DNA of 64,000 nucleotides from Maribellus sp. CM-23 (GCF_021354595.1 NZ_JADWYJ010000001.1:783446-847445); one strand, 5' to 3'. Counted from the stretch's first letter, positions 17,684-27,359 are shown. The notes: generated by a model not told the origin, from the letters alone. Made by a program: numbers and translations.

Positions 17684-19015
17684 ATGGAAGAGAGAAAATT
17701 ATTTATTGAAACGTATGGCTGCCAGATGAATGTGGCAGACAGCGAGGTAGTAGCCGCCATACTACAAGAAAAACAATACACACTGGTGGAATCGGCCGAA
17801 GAAGCTGATACAATTTTTTTAAATACCTGCTCGGTACGCGACAATGCCGAACAACGTATCTGGGGAAGACTGGCGCATTACAAAAGCCTGAAAAAGAAGA
17901 AAAAAAACCTGGTTGTAGGGGTTTTGGGCTGCATGGCCGAAAGAGTTGGCAACGAGTTTATTGAAAAGGAAGCGGCTGATTTGGTGGCCGGTCCCGATGC
18001 CTACCGGGATCTTCCGTATCTAATTGATAAAGTTAACGACGGACAGGCAGCGGTAAACGTTGAGCTTTCCACCATTGAAACCTACGACAAGATTACCCCT
18101 GTCCGGATTGGCGACAAAGCCATTTCGGGTTTTGTAAGCATCATGCGCGGATGCAATAATTTCTGTACCTATTGCATTGTTCCCTATACCAGGGGACGTG
18201 AACGAAGCCGTGATCCGCAGGACATTTTAAACGAAGTCCGCGATTTATCGGAAAAGAACTACAAAGAAGTAACCCTGCTCGGGCAAAATGTAAATTCGTT
18301 CATGTGGCTGCCCGAAGGTGAACGCAAACCCGTAAAATTCTGGGACTTGCTCGACATGGTGGCACAGGTGGATCCCAACATGCGCATCCGTTTTACTACG
18401 TCACACCCGAAAGACATGTCGGACAAAGTGTTGCGAACAATGGCAAAACACGACAACCTTTGCAAACACATTCATCTGCCGGTACAATCGGGCAGCTCGA
18501 ATGTATTAAAAACCATGAACCGCAAATACGACCGGGAGTGGTACCTGGGGCGCATCAGTGCCATACGCGAAATTCTACCCGAATGCGGCGTAACCACCGA
18601 CCTCTTTGCCGGGTTCTGTGGAGAAACTGAAGAAGATCACCAGGAAACACTTTCATTAATGAAAGAGGTTCGTTTTGACAGCTCGTTCATGTTTAAATAC
18701 TCGGAACGCCCGGGAACTTACGCGGCCAAACGGCTCGACGACGATGTTCCGGAGGACGTAAAAACACGCCGGCTGAACGAGGTGATTGCTTTGCAAAATC
18801 AAATATCGATCGAAAACAACCGGGCCGACATTGGCAAAACCGTTGAAGTATTGGTGGAGGGTACTTCAAAAAAATCAGACGAAATGCTGTTTGGCCGGAC
18901 TTCGCAAAACAAAGTAGCGGTATTTCCCAGGTACAATTATAAAAAAGGCGACCTGGTTAAAATTACCGTGAACGATTGCACACAAACTACGTTAATTGGA
19001 GATATATCAAAATAA
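17684..19015 (+). CDS. miaB: tRNA-2-methylthio-N6-dimethylallyladenosine synthase MiaB
   Basis: MiaB is a radical-SAM methylthiotransferase that makes ms2i6A at position 37 of tRNAs reading UNN codons. The 443 residues contain the UPF0004 domain with three cysteines at C13, C49 and C83 for the auxiliary [4Fe-4S] cluster. The radical-SAM CxxxCxxC triad is C157, C161 and C164, and a TRAM domain lies at about 375-440. Order and length are standard for MiaB rather than MtaB or RimO. The next gene starts 4 bases after the stop codon, so the two are probably cotranscribed. Confidence 0.95.
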   Translation: MEERKLFIETYGCQMNVADSEVVAAILQEKQYTLVESAEEADTIFLNTCSVRDNAEQRIWGRLAHYKSLKKKKKNLVVGVLGCMAERVGNEFIEKEAADLVAGPDAYRDLPYLIDKVNDGQAAVNVELSTIETYDKITPVRIGDKAISGFVSIMRGCNNFCTYCIVPYTRGRERSRDPQDILNEVRDLSEKNYKEVTLLGQNVNSFMWLPEGERKPVKFWDLLDMVAQVDPNMRIRFTTSHPKDMSDKVLRTMAKHDNLCKHIHLPVQSGSSNVLKTMNRKYDREWYLGRISAIREILPECGVTTDLFAGFCGETEEDHQETLSLMKEVRFDSSFMFKYSERPGTYAAKRLDDDVPEDVKTRRLNEVIALQNQISIENNRADIGKTVEVLVEGTSKKSDEMLFGRTSQNKVAVFPRYNYKKGDLVKITVNDCTQTTLIGDISK

Positions 19016-19019
19016 GACC

Positions 19020-19373
19020 ATGGGGAAATTAGTAGATGAATTCAATGCCTACCGGGCAAAAATGAATGAAAAAATTCTGGCTTCGGACAATAAAGTAATG
19101 AAGCGCATTTACAGCCTCGACACACTTACCTACCAGGAAGGTGCATTAAGTACGAAAGTAAAGGAAATGCTCGGACTGGCCACTTCGATGGTACTGCGTT
19201 GCGACGACTGCGTTAAATACCACCTGGAGAAATGCTACGAGCAGGGAGTTACCACCGAAGAAATTTTTGAACTGTTCGGGGTTGCCAACTTGGTGGGCGG
19301 AACCATTGTCATTCCTCACACCCGGAGAGCCGTTGAATACTGGGAAGAACTGAATAATTCCCCACTCAATTGA
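19020..19373 (+). CDS. Carboxymuconolactone decarboxylase (AhpD-like) family protein
   Basis: This all-helical protein of 117 residues carries the CMD/AhpD core. Paired cysteines C61 and C64 and histidine H68 lie in the stretch LRCDDCVKYHLEK, matching the CxxC...H redox site of AhpD-like proteins. Such proteins act as small peroxidase or disulfide reductase partners; the physiological partner is not evident here. The start at 19020 is preferred because an upstream in-frame ATG lies inside miaB. It follows miaB by 4 bases. Confidence 0.85.
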   Translation: MGKLVDEFNAYRAKMNEKILASDNKVMKRIYSLDTLTYQEGALSTKVKEMLGLATSMVLRCDDCVKYHLEKCYEQGVTTEEIFELFGVANLVGGTIVIPHTRRAVEYWEELNNSPLN

Positions 19374-19421
19374 GCCTTTTTCGATTTCAATTGTTATTAT
19401 TACATCTTAAAATTTTCGACT

Positions 19422-19745
19422 ATGGGCAAACTGTTTGCTATAACTTCATCGGGTAAAACCGAAAAATCGTTTTTGGACCTACGTTTTGGAAAATGTCTCA
19501 ACGTTGTCATTTTTGATCCTGAAAAAAATACTTTCTCCATTCAGGAAAATCCTTGTCTGGATGCAGAACATACAGGTGTTAAACTGGTAGAATACCTGAA
19601 AGAACAAGGCGTAACAACCATTATCACCGGAGAAGTTGGCCCAATGGTCAGTCAGAAGCTGGAAAACGAAAAAATTCAGTTGGTTCTTCTACCCGAAGAG
19701 CGCATCAAGATTGAAGAAGTGATGGACCGCATCACTGGGAAATAG
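19422..19745 (+). CDS. NifX/NifB-type dinitrogenase cofactor-binding fold protein
   Basis: This 107-residue cytoplasmic protein has the Nitro_FeMo-Co fold. The clearest signs are the opening strand AITSSGKTEKSFLDLRFG, the ENPCLDAEHTG turn, and the GVTTIITGEVG glycine loop. Proteins of this type bind iron-sulfur or molybdenum-iron clusters. No nitrogenase genes are in the window, so it is probably one of the stand-alone members common in anaerobes. It has one cysteine in the ENPC stretch. Its last 14 bases overlap the convergent NTPase gene. Confidence 0.8.
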   Translation: MGKLFAITSSGKTEKSFLDLRFGKCLNVVIFDPEKNTFSIQENPCLDAEHTGVKLVEYLKEQGVTTIITGEVGPMVSQKLENEKIQLVLLPEERIKIEEVMDRITGK

Positions 19746-20265
19746 GCAGATAGAGTTCTTTATTCAGAAAAGGAATAAGGGCCAGCTGCACAGCCTGGCG
19801 GTACAATTGCGTACGGTCTATTTTATCACCGGTCAGTAATCCTACAGCACCCGATTTTTGCTTCGAATTGTGTTGTTTAAAAACCATGTCGTTGGCAATG
19901 CCCAGTTCGTAGCCGTTATCGATCAGGACAGCAACTTTGGGAGGGAGTAAAAAACTGGTGGTTCGCGATTCGCCTTTTTGCGATCCGTCGGAAATAACCA
20001 CCCACGCAAAAGCCACCAAACCTTCTTTTTCGCGGTGCAGCCCGCCTTCAATACCAATCCAAAAGTCGGCTTCCGGAAAAAGCTTTCGGGCATTGGCAAC
20101 CCGGTTTCGGGCTCCTTCCAGTGTTTCTTCATCGCTCATTGGTTGGTCTGAAACACCTGATTCTACCGAAACACCGTTCACAATTACTGGATCAAAAAAG
20201 GACCCGAAGCCTTCAATGGCGGCATTGATCTTTACCGGATTCCGGGATGCAACAATGATTTTCAT
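19732..20265 (-). CDS. Inosine/xanthosine triphosphatase (DUF84, YjjX-like)
   Basis: The protein has 177 residues from the chosen start at 20265 (MKIIVASRNPVKINAAIEGF). The N-terminal nucleotide-binding strand ASRNPVK, the ARNRVANARKLFPEADFWIGIEGG core and the late GLLTGDKIDRTQLY stretch match the DUF84/YjjX family. These proteins hydrolyse ITP and XTP so that deaminated purines stay out of nucleic acids. An upstream in-frame ATG at 20313 would add a hydrophobic, unlikely N-terminus. The 3' ends of this gene and the NifX-like gene overlap by 14 bases in convergent orientation. Confidence 0.88.
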   Translation of the reverse strand: MKIIVASRNPVKINAAIEGFGSFFDPVIVNGVSVESGVSDQPMSDEETLEGARNRVANARKLFPEADFWIGIEGGLHREKEGLVAFAWVVISDGSQKGESRTTSFLLPPKVAVLIDNGYELGIANDMVFKQHNSKQKSGAVGLLTGDKIDRTQLYRQAVQLALIPFLNKELYLPISQ

Positions 20266-20418
20266 GAATATTTTTCTGTAAAAAAATGAATAATCCTGAA
20301 AACAAAAAAACAATTCGGGTCCCGCAGCGAAGAAAATGGAAAGAAATCGCGTTTCATGACTTGTCTCTTGTTTGAATTGGCGAGGAATACCTATTTTAGA
20401 TCATCAAAACTAAAAACT

Positions 20419-20865
20419 ATGAAAGTAAGACTGGCAACCATCGACGACCATGAAAGACTGGTAGAGTTTCAAGTGGCTATGGCCCACGAAACGGAAGGAA
20501 TTGAGCTTCAACTGTCAAAAGTAGAGCAAGGCGTGGAAGCTGTTTTAAGAGACTCTAAAAAGGGAAGTTATTTTGTGACCGAGATCAATGGAGAAGTAGT
20601 GGCTTCGTTGCTCACCACCTTCGAATGGAGCGACTGGCGAAATGGAACCATCATGTGGATCCAATCGGTGTATGTAATGCCACGCTACAGGCGAAGAGGT
20701 GTTTACCGCAGCATGTACGCACACATAAAAAGTATGGTGCTGAGTTCAGACGAATGGCACGGCATACGGCTTTATGCTGATAAATCGAATCACTCGGCTC
20801 ATCGTACCTACGAAAACCTGGGGATGAACCAGGATCATTATATTACTTTTGAGTGGCTGAAATAA
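20419..20865 (+). CDS. GNAT family N-acetyltransferase
   Basis: This single-domain GNAT acetyltransferase has 148 residues. Recognisable parts are the N-terminal strand VRLATIDDHERLVEFQ, the core IQSVYVMPRYRRRGVYRSMY, which supplies the acetyl-CoA pyrophosphate loop (R-R-R-G-V), and the late YADKSNHSAHRTYENLGM motif. The substrate cannot be read from sequence. The start at 20419 follows a plausible promoter (TATTTTAG at 20392-20399) and fits the family N-terminus; the frame extends 63 bases further upstream without support. Confidence 0.85.
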   Translation: MKVRLATIDDHERLVEFQVAMAHETEGIELQLSKVEQGVEAVLRDSKKGSYFVTEINGEVVASLLTTFEWSDWRNGTIMWIQSVYVMPRYRRRGVYRSMYAHIKSMVLSSDEWHGIRLYADKSNHSAHRTYENLGMNQDHYITFEWLK

Positions 20866-20901
20866 AACAATCGGGCCACATAGTTGTTGGGAGTTGGCAA
20901 G

Positions 20902-21564
20902 ATGAGCAGATACCTTTACAAGTTGATAGAGCAGGGCGAGCATGAGCAGCAGGATTTTAAGTTCTGCATCAACGACTCCAAAAAGATTGCGAAATCGCTC
21001 GTGGCTTTTGCCAACACCAACGGTGGCCGACTGCTGATCGGAGTAAAAGACAATGGTAAAATAGCCGGGATAAGTTCTGACGAAGAATTTTACATGATTG
21101 AGTCGGCCGCCAAAATATACAGCAACCCGGCGATTAATTTCACCACCCGCCAATGGCATGTTGAAGGGAAAACAGTGCTCGAAATAGGCATTGAAAAAGG
21201 CGATAAAAAACCGTATTTCGCCAAAGATGAAAACGGAAAATGGCTGGCCTACATTCGCATTGGCGATGAAAATTTTCTGGCACACCGCATACAAATTGAA
21301 GCCTGGAAAAAAGAAAACAGCACTACCGGTGTGTGTTTTTCCTATTCCGACGACGAACGTCTTTTGATTGAATACCTCCAGAACAACGACAGCATTTCCT
21401 TTTCAAAATACATGCGCCTGGCCCAGCTCTCGCGGAAAAAGGCGGGCGACATTTTAAGCAACTTTGTGGTGATTGATGTATTGAAGATCAGGACGACCAA
21501 CGAAGGCACAACTTTTGTATTAAATCAGGACTTTGATAAAAGTGAACTGGAAAAATTCAGGTAA
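20902..21564 (+). CDS. AlbA_2 (Schlafen-type) putative DNA-binding protein
   Basis: This 220-residue protein has an N-terminal AlbA_2 domain (about 10-115). The signature is EQQDFKF at 15-21, then AKSLVAFANTNGGRLLIGV at 30-48, the family's sheet-helix core. The domain is related to Schlafen AAA_4 and is thought to bind nucleic acid or nucleotides. The C-terminal part (about 140-215) looks like a small winged helix (IEYLQNNDSISFSKYMRLA...). Start at 20902 is the first ATG and has GGGAG upstream. The function in the cell is unknown. Confidence 0.78.
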   Translation: MSRYLYKLIEQGEHEQQDFKFCINDSKKIAKSLVAFANTNGGRLLIGVKDNGKIAGISSDEEFYMIESAAKIYSNPAINFTTRQWHVEGKTVLEIGIEKGDKKPYFAKDENGKWLAYIRIGDENFLAHRIQIEAWKKENSTTGVCFSYSDDERLLIEYLQNNDSISFSKYMRLAQLSRKKAGDILSNFVVIDVLKIRTTNEGTTFVLNQDFDKSELEKFR

Positions 21565-21657
21565 ACATTAACAAAAGCGTATCTAATTTGTAACATAATT
21601 TGACGGTTTTATCAAAAAAACTAAATAGTTTCGCAACAATTTTATAAAACTATAAGC

Positions 21658-22812
21658 ATGTTCAAAAAAATACTTTTACTGTTTGTACTGGCAAACATGG
21701 TATGGATTGCTTCGGCACAGGACGAATATTTAAAGGCTGAGTCAGAAGACAAAGAAAAAACTTACTTAGGCGGGGAAGCTTATGAAGTAAAAATATACCC
21801 TCAGAAGTTTAAGTCGGACAAACCCAAAAACGTAATTTTTATGATTGGCGACGGGATGGGCGTATCGCATGTTTTTGCAGCTCTTACGGCCAATCACGGA
21901 AAGCTTTTTCTGAATAATTTCAAATACAACGGCTATTCCAAAACACAATCAGCCAGCGACTACGTAACGGATTCTGCTGCAGGCGGAACAGCGCTGGCAT
22001 GTGGCGTAAAAACATACAATGGCGGCCTTGGAGTAAACAAAGACACAGTGGCTGTAAAGTCGCTTCTTGAAATGGCAGAGGAAAAAAATCTGTCCACCGG
22101 ACTCGTGTCTACTTCAGCCATTACCCATGCCACTCCGGCCTCCTTTATTGCACATCAGTCTTCGCGAAGCAAGTACGAAAATGTTGCAGCCGACTTCCTC
22201 AAAACCGATATCGATGTGTTTATCGGCGGTGGAATGAACCACTTTACCAAACGCAAAGACGGCCGCAACCTTTTGGAAGATCTGGCAGAGAAAAACTACC
22301 GGGTTGAAACGGATATGGACAAAATTGCCACGGTAAAAAGTGGAAAACTGGCCGGGTTAACAGCAGAGATGCACAACCCGCGTTTAGCCGAACGAGGCGA
22401 TATGTTGCCGGTTGCCACCGAAACAGCTATCAATATTTTAAGCAACAACAAAAAAGGCTTTTTCTTAATGGTGGAAGGTTCTGCTATTGATTGGGGAAGC
22501 CATGCAAACAGTACCATTTATGTGATCGAAGACATGCTCGACTTTGACCGCTCGATTGGTAAAGCGCTCGAATTTGCAGCAAAAGACAAGGAAACTCTTA
22601 TTGTGGTAACCGCCGATCATGAAACCGGAGGGCTTACACTTACCGCCGGAAATGAAGAAACCGGAATGGTAAAAGGTGCTTATGCCACCAAAAGCCACAG
22701 TGCGGTAATGGTACCTGTTTTTGCCTATGGCCCGGGGGCTGAAAACTTTACCGGAATTATGGACAACACCGATGTTCATAAAAGAATCAAAGAACTACTT
22801 TTGAAAGACTAA
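21658..22812 (+). CDS. Secreted alkaline phosphatase
   Basis: This periplasmic alkaline phosphatase has 384 residues. A signal peptide spans about residues 1-20 (ending IASA before QDE). The metal motif GDGMG is at 64-68, the catalytic serine S106 is in TDSAAGGTALACG, and the later metal ligands are in VTADHETGG and the SHS turn near the end. It hydrolyses phosphate monoesters for phosphate supply. It appears to be a single transcription unit, with a strong terminator 20 bases downstream. No Pho box was identified. Confidence 0.93.
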   Translation: MFKKILLLFVLANMVWIASAQDEYLKAESEDKEKTYLGGEAYEVKIYPQKFKSDKPKNVIFMIGDGMGVSHVFAALTANHGKLFLNNFKYNGYSKTQSASDYVTDSAAGGTALACGVKTYNGGLGVNKDTVAVKSLLEMAEEKNLSTGLVSTSAITHATPASFIAHQSSRSKYENVAADFLKTDIDVFIGGGMNHFTKRKDGRNLLEDLAEKNYRVETDMDKIATVKSGKLAGLTAEMHNPRLAERGDMLPVATETAINILSNNKKGFFLMVEGSAIDWGSHANSTIYVIEDMLDFDRSIGKALEFAAKDKETLIVVTADHETGGLTLTAGNEETGMVKGAYATKSHSAVMVPVFAYGPGAENFTGIMDNTDVHKRIKELLLKD

Positions 22813-22831
22813 GTTCAAACAATAAAATAGG

Positions 22832-22870
22832 AAACCGGAATTTTGCCATGCGCAGATTCCGGTTTTTTAT
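22832..22870 (+). terminator. Rho-independent terminator after alkaline phosphatase
   Basis: A perfect 10-bp stem (AAACCGGAAT at 22832-22841 with ATTCCGGTTT at 22856-22865) with a 14-base loop leads into a T run. It sits 20 bases after the phosphatase stop and also shows that the acyltransferase start must lie further downstream, at 22963. Confidence 0.85.
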
Positions 22871-22962
22871 TTTTTGGGCATTGTTTTTTATCTTTCCGCC
22901 GCTTTTCGAAACAATACCAATTCAATAAAGGTATTAAACTGGGATTAATAAGAAGATTTTGC

Positions 22963-24306
22963 ATGAAATACGAGAAATGGTCGCTGGGTTACTTCTTCCT
23001 CAAGCAGTACGTGCGTTTTATTGACTTTATCATTCACAAAAAAATAATTGTAAACGGGAAAGAAAACATCCCGAAAAAGGTGCCGATCGTTTTTGCGCCC
23101 AACCATCAGAATGCGCTAAGCGACCCGATGGCCATTTTGTTACACACTCCGTTTCAGCCGGTTTGGCTGGCACGGGCCGATATTTTTAAAAACAAAATTG
23201 CCGCATTCCTGCTTCGTTTTCTCAAAATAATGCCGGTTTACAGGCTGCGTGACGGAAAAGAACAGCTTTCGAGAAACGACAAAACATTTGCCGACTCCAT
23301 CCGGGTACTTGAAAACCATGTTCCGCTTGCATTATTTCCGGAGGCAGCCCATTCGGGAAGACGCCAGATGCTGCCACACAAAAAAGCAGTGCCGCGCATT
23401 GTTTTTCTGGCGGAAGAAAAAGCAGGGCACAACCTGAACATTCATATCATCCCCACAGGAATTTATTACAGCAGCTACTGGAAGTTTAACCGCACGGTGA
23501 TCGTTAACCTGGGGGCACCGGTTCGTGTCAACGATTTTTTGGAGGAATATGCCGAAAATCCCAACAATGCCACGCAACAATTAAAAGATGCCCTGTACAA
23601 CGCCATTGAGCCGCTAACCCTCAATATCAAAAGCAAAGAGCATTACGAAGATTTTGAAACCATTCGGGAAATCTACGGCAAGGAATATCTTCGCCGGCAA
23701 AACAAACCGTTTTCGTCAACTGACCTGTTCCACTCCGACCAGCAACTGGTGCGGCACCTGGATGAATACGAAGCTCAATCTCCGGAGAAAACCAACGAGC
23801 TGGTAAAGCTTACGAAAGACTATAAAAACCTACTAAAAAAACACGGACTGAAGAGTTGGCTACTCGACAAAAGCAATTACAATGCATTAAAGATTGTTCG
23901 CAACAAACTTATATTGCTGATAGGGCTCCCCGTATTTCTTATGGGCTTTGTTTTTAACGCCGTCCCCTTTTTCCTGATCGACAGCTTCAGCCGAAAAAAA
24001 TTAAAAGACATTGCGTTTCGAAGCACCTTTTTCCTGGTACTAGGATTGCTGTTCTTCCCCATCGTTTATTTACTTGAACTTTGGGCGGTATCAGCATTCC
24101 TTCCCGGAATTTGGTTCAAGCTGCTGTTTTTGGGTTCACTTCCGTTTGCCGGCAAATTGGCTTTCCGCTGGTACATTCTTTTCCTGAAAACATGGGGCCG
24201 CGGACGTTTGCTTTACCTCCGATTGTTTTGTAAAAAGACATTTGTACAGCTTCAATCGAAAAAAGAAAAGTTGTATTCCGCACTTGAATCCATGATCATT
24301 GTTTAG
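22963..24306 (+). CDS. 1-acyl-glycerol-3-phosphate-type acyltransferase with C-terminal membrane region
   Basis: This protein has 447 residues from ATG 22963. The N-terminal PlsC-type domain (about 25-230) has the block NHQNALSD at 47-54, the substrate block FPEAAHSGRRQML and a later acceptor region GAPVRVNDF. The catalytic spacing is HX5D rather than the common HX4D, as in related Bacteroidota and eukaryotic glycerolipid acyltransferases. The C-terminal half has several hydrophobic segments (about 310-410), giving a membrane anchor. It should acylate a lysophospholipid or glycerol phosphate at the inner membrane. The longer upstream frame begins inside the phosphatase terminator and was rejected. 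Confidence 0.82.
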   Translation: MKYEKWSLGYFFLKQYVRFIDFIIHKKIIVNGKENIPKKVPIVFAPNHQNALSDPMAILLHTPFQPVWLARADIFKNKIAAFLLRFLKIMPVYRLRDGKEQLSRNDKTFADSIRVLENHVPLALFPEAAHSGRRQMLPHKKAVPRIVFLAEEKAGHNLNIHIIPTGIYYSSYWKFNRTVIVNLGAPVRVNDFLEEYAENPNNATQQLKDALYNAIEPLTLNIKSKEHYEDFETIREIYGKEYLRRQNKPFSSTDLFHSDQQLVRHLDEYEAQSPEKTNELVKLTKDYKNLLKKHGLKSWLLDKSNYNALKIVRNKLILLIGLPVFLMGFVFNAVPFFLIDSFSRKKLKDIAFRSTFFLVLGLLFFPIVYLLELWAVSAFLPGIWFKLLFLGSLPFAGKLAFRWYILFLKTWGRGRLLYLRLFCKKTFVQLQSKKEKLYSALESMIIV

Positions 24307-24317
24307 CACATTATACA

Positions 24318-24355
24318 AAAAAGAAAAGGAATCCTCCCGGATTCCTTTTCTTTTT
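24318..24355. terminator. Bidirectional terminator between convergent genes
   Basis: A perfect 17-bp stem (24318-24334 with 24339-24355) around a TCCC loop has A-rich and T-rich ends on both strands. It serves the acyltransferase gene (plus) and the M16 peptidase gene (minus), whose stops lie within about 20 bases on either side. Confidence 0.88.
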
Positions 24356-24371
24356 ATAATTGACCGGAAAC

Positions 24372-27359
24372 TTATTCCGTCAAACTCACTACCGATCCAA
24401 ATAAACCGGCGTTTTCCTTTACCTTCTCTTCGTTGCCATACACACAAATCGCATCCTGCGCCAACACATCTTCCACCAGTTTCTTCATTCCCTTGATGTC
24501 GTCAGCCGTGGTTGCCAACACAGCCTCGCGCTCGGCTTTTAACTGTTCAGGAGTCGTTTTCTCGAAGTAATATTCTATTGCCAGATTCCCTTTCTGAGAG
24601 GCCGTTTTCGGGCCATCCATCCGCGAAATCGTACCGATAATGTAACGGGTCATCGTGTTGTCATCCGCTTCAAACTCATCCAGGTAACCCGGGGTTTTGT
24701 CATATGTTTCGATAGTTTCTTTCAGGTTCGGGTCGCGGTAAGACGCAAAATAAACATTTCCGCTTTGAGAAATACCGGCAAAACCGCCATATGCGCCACC
24801 AATTACGCGCACCTGGTTTTGCAGCCAGTCGGTGGAAAGTACCTGGTTCAAAACACGCATTTTCCCGTCGTATTCGTATCCCAGCTTTTTGAAATCGTAC
24901 CCTTTTACAACGTACTGCACTTTTGATGCCGACTCCAGACCTTCGTTCTTTTTCTCGTAGTCGAAATTCCAATCCTGCCATTCAACTGGCGCATCTTTTA
25001 CGGCTGCCGCAAAGCTTTCCAATCCTGCAGAATAACCCGCAAAATCTTTTTCGCTGCACGTAATGGTTGCGATCAGGTTTTCTTTGCTAAACAACAGGTC
25101 AGCCGTTTTTTCGAGATTCGCAATTATCTCATCACTTTTTGCATCGAAATTCTCTGCCAGGTCCGAAACAAAACGGTAATAATCAAGCCCCTGTGTTTTT
25201 TCGCTGTACATCCCCGATTTCGAATAATAAGAAGTCAGGCGGGTCATAGCATAATTCAATCCATTGTTTTTAATGTCAGAATCCACCCGGGCATGATGCC
25301 TTGTAATAAGCTCTTTCAGTCGCTCCGGATCGTTTATTTTGGAACGGTTGACCACTTCGTTTACCAACTCAAACATTTTACCGGCTTTTTCGGTAGTAGC
25401 TTTCGAATAAACAGCAAATTTGGGAAGAATATTTTCGTTCGACTGGTCTTCCAGGTAAGTCGTCAGATAGGTGTTAAAACCACCGGTGTTAATGTTTAGT
25501 GCATTGTCCAGGTCGCCAAAGCTGTAGTTTTCGGTATTCAGTTTTCCCAAAACCGACGACAATAGCTTGGCATAAGAAATCAACTCTGCCGGCAGCACCC
25601 GAACATCAAAATACAAATTACTGTAAAGAATGTCGTTGGTGAATTCTTCGTGTTGCACCACATCAACGCCTGCCACCTCCTGTTTTTTTACATCAAACCA
25701 TTCCACTTCGGAACTGATATCCGAACGCTCCAACATCGGAATGCTCGCCAAGGCTTCGGGTGTATCTTCTTGCTTTTGGTATTCAATCAATGCCTGTGTA
25801 TCCCCGATCAGTTCGTCGATCTGTTCTTCATTCAGACTTGCCTTGTAAGCTTTCAGCTCTTCCTCGGTAGCTGCACTAATCTTAGCCTGAAGACCGGGCT
25901 CCGGTTTCAGCACCATCAACAAACTATGCGGATTGTCCAATAAATAATTTTTGACAGCCGTTTCGAGCAAATTCGTTGTTAACGCTTTTTTAGTTTCCTC
26001 CAGCGGCGCATTAAACTCAAGCCCCACAAAAGGATCGTCAGCAAAAAACCAGGTTTGGTAACTCTGCATTACATACATCAAACCTTTTTGCGGAGTGTTT
26101 CCTTCTTTCATATTGAATTCCATACGGTTCAGGATTCCTTCCACCATTGTTTTGTCAAATCCTTCGTTTGCCGCTTTTTCCATCGCGCTGAATACAATTT
26201 CCCGGAACTTGTCTTTATCTTCCGGGTTCGCATTCTGCACGGTAATTTCAAAAACATTCTGTTTTGCCTCGTTAAACGAAGCCCTTACATCGCGTCCGAT
26301 CCCTGCTTCCTGAAGCGCCAGCCTCACCGGAGCCGATTCGTGGTTCACCAATGCATCGGTTAAAACATCAAAGGCCATCGACAGAGCGCGGTCGGTACTT
26401 TGCCCGGCCACAAAACTCAGGTTCAAAAATGTTTGATCCTGTGTGGGCGCACCTTCCGGAACTGCGTAGGTTTTCTCAGCTTCTTTCATCACCTCAAAAG
26501 GCTTTTGAAGCGGAATCTCTACCTTCTGATCCGACAGTTCGTATTTCGATAAGTATTCCGAATCGATAAATGCCAGTTCCTGATCCAAATCGGCATCGCC
26601 ATACAGTAAAATGTAGCTGTTCCCCGGGTGATAGAATTTCTTGTGAAAATCAATAAACGCCTCGTACGTCAACTTTGGAATTTCAGTTGGATAACCACCC
26701 GACGAAACTCCGTAAGTGTTATCCGGGAAAAGAATTTTATTGATCTGGTAATCCAACTCACGGTTTGGGCTGGAATAGGCACCTTTCATTTCGTTGTAAA
26801 CAACGCCTTTGTAAACCACATCGCCATCTTTACTTTCCAGTTCATGGTGCCAGCCTTCCTGTTCCAGAATTCTCGGATCTTCATAAATCAATGGATTCAG
26901 AACGGCATCCAGATACACGTGCATCAGGTTGAAGTAGTCCTTGTTGTTCATACTGGCTACCGGATAAGTGGTGATGTCAGAGCCGGTCATTGCGTTCAGA
27001 AAAGTATTGAGCGAACCTTTTACCAACACATCAAACGGACTTTTTACCGGGAAATTTTTAGACCCGTTCAGCACCGAATGCTCCATAATGTGGGGAGTTC
27101 CGCAGTCGTTCTCCGGCACTGTTTTAAAAGCAATATTAAACAGCTTGTTCGGATCGTTGGCAGCAACTTTCAGTAAACGGGCACCGCTTTTGTCGTGCTT
27201 AAAAAGCAAACACTCGGCATTCACCTCGTCTACAAATTTCTTTTCAACCAGGGTAAATCCATGGTAGTTATTACCTTCCTGGTACTTTTCTTTTGGCGCA
27301 CACGAAATCAGGACTGACATGAGCACCGTCAAAACAATCAATGCAGTTTTTTTTCTCAT
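24372..27359 (-). CDS. M16C metallopeptidase lipoprotein (presequence-protease-like)
   Basis: This is a 995-residue zinc peptidase of the pitrilysin/PreP type. The N-terminus is a lipoprotein signal with lipobox LISC and Cys20 as lipidation site, so the enzyme is envelope-attached. The inverted zinc motif HxxEH is H90-I-M-E93-H94 (GTPHIMEHSVLNGS), with the distal glutamate in VYNEMKGAYSSP. The M16C-associated middle domain and the C-terminal half that closes the chamber are both in one chain, as in PreP. Such enzymes degrade unfolded peptides of limited size. It is the only gene of its unit that I can define. Confidence 0.92.
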   Translation of the reverse strand: MRKKTALIVLTVLMSVLISCAPKEKYQEGNNYHGFTLVEKKFVDEVNAECLLFKHDKSGARLLKVAANDPNKLFNIAFKTVPENDCGTPHIMEHSVLNGSKNFPVKSPFDVLVKGSLNTFLNAMTGSDITTYPVASMNNKDYFNLMHVYLDAVLNPLIYEDPRILEQEGWHHELESKDGDVVYKGVVYNEMKGAYSSPNRELDYQINKILFPDNTYGVSSGGYPTEIPKLTYEAFIDFHKKFYHPGNSYILLYGDADLDQELAFIDSEYLSKYELSDQKVEIPLQKPFEVMKEAEKTYAVPEGAPTQDQTFLNLSFVAGQSTDRALSMAFDVLTDALVNHESAPVRLALQEAGIGRDVRASFNEAKQNVFEITVQNANPEDKDKFREIVFSAMEKAANEGFDKTMVEGILNRMEFNMKEGNTPQKGLMYVMQSYQTWFFADDPFVGLEFNAPLEETKKALTTNLLETAVKNYLLDNPHSLLMVLKPEPGLQAKISAATEEELKAYKASLNEEQIDELIGDTQALIEYQKQEDTPEALASIPMLERSDISSEVEWFDVKKQEVAGVDVVQHEEFTNDILYSNLYFDVRVLPAELISYAKLLSSVLGKLNTENYSFGDLDNALNINTGGFNTYLTTYLEDQSNENILPKFAVYSKATTEKAGKMFELVNEVVNRSKINDPERLKELITRHHARVDSDIKNNGLNYAMTRLTSYYSKSGMYSEKTQGLDYYRFVSDLAENFDAKSDEIIANLEKTADLLFSKENLIATITCSEKDFAGYSAGLESFAAAVKDAPVEWQDWNFDYEKKNEGLESASKVQYVVKGYDFKKLGYEYDGKMRVLNQVLSTDWLQNQVRVIGGAYGGFAGISQSGNVYFASYRDPNLKETIETYDKTPGYLDEFEADDNTMTRYIIGTISRMDGPKTASQKGNLAIEYYFEKTTPEQLKAEREAVLATTADDIKGMKKLVEDVLAQDAICVYGNEEKVKENAGLFGSVVSLTE

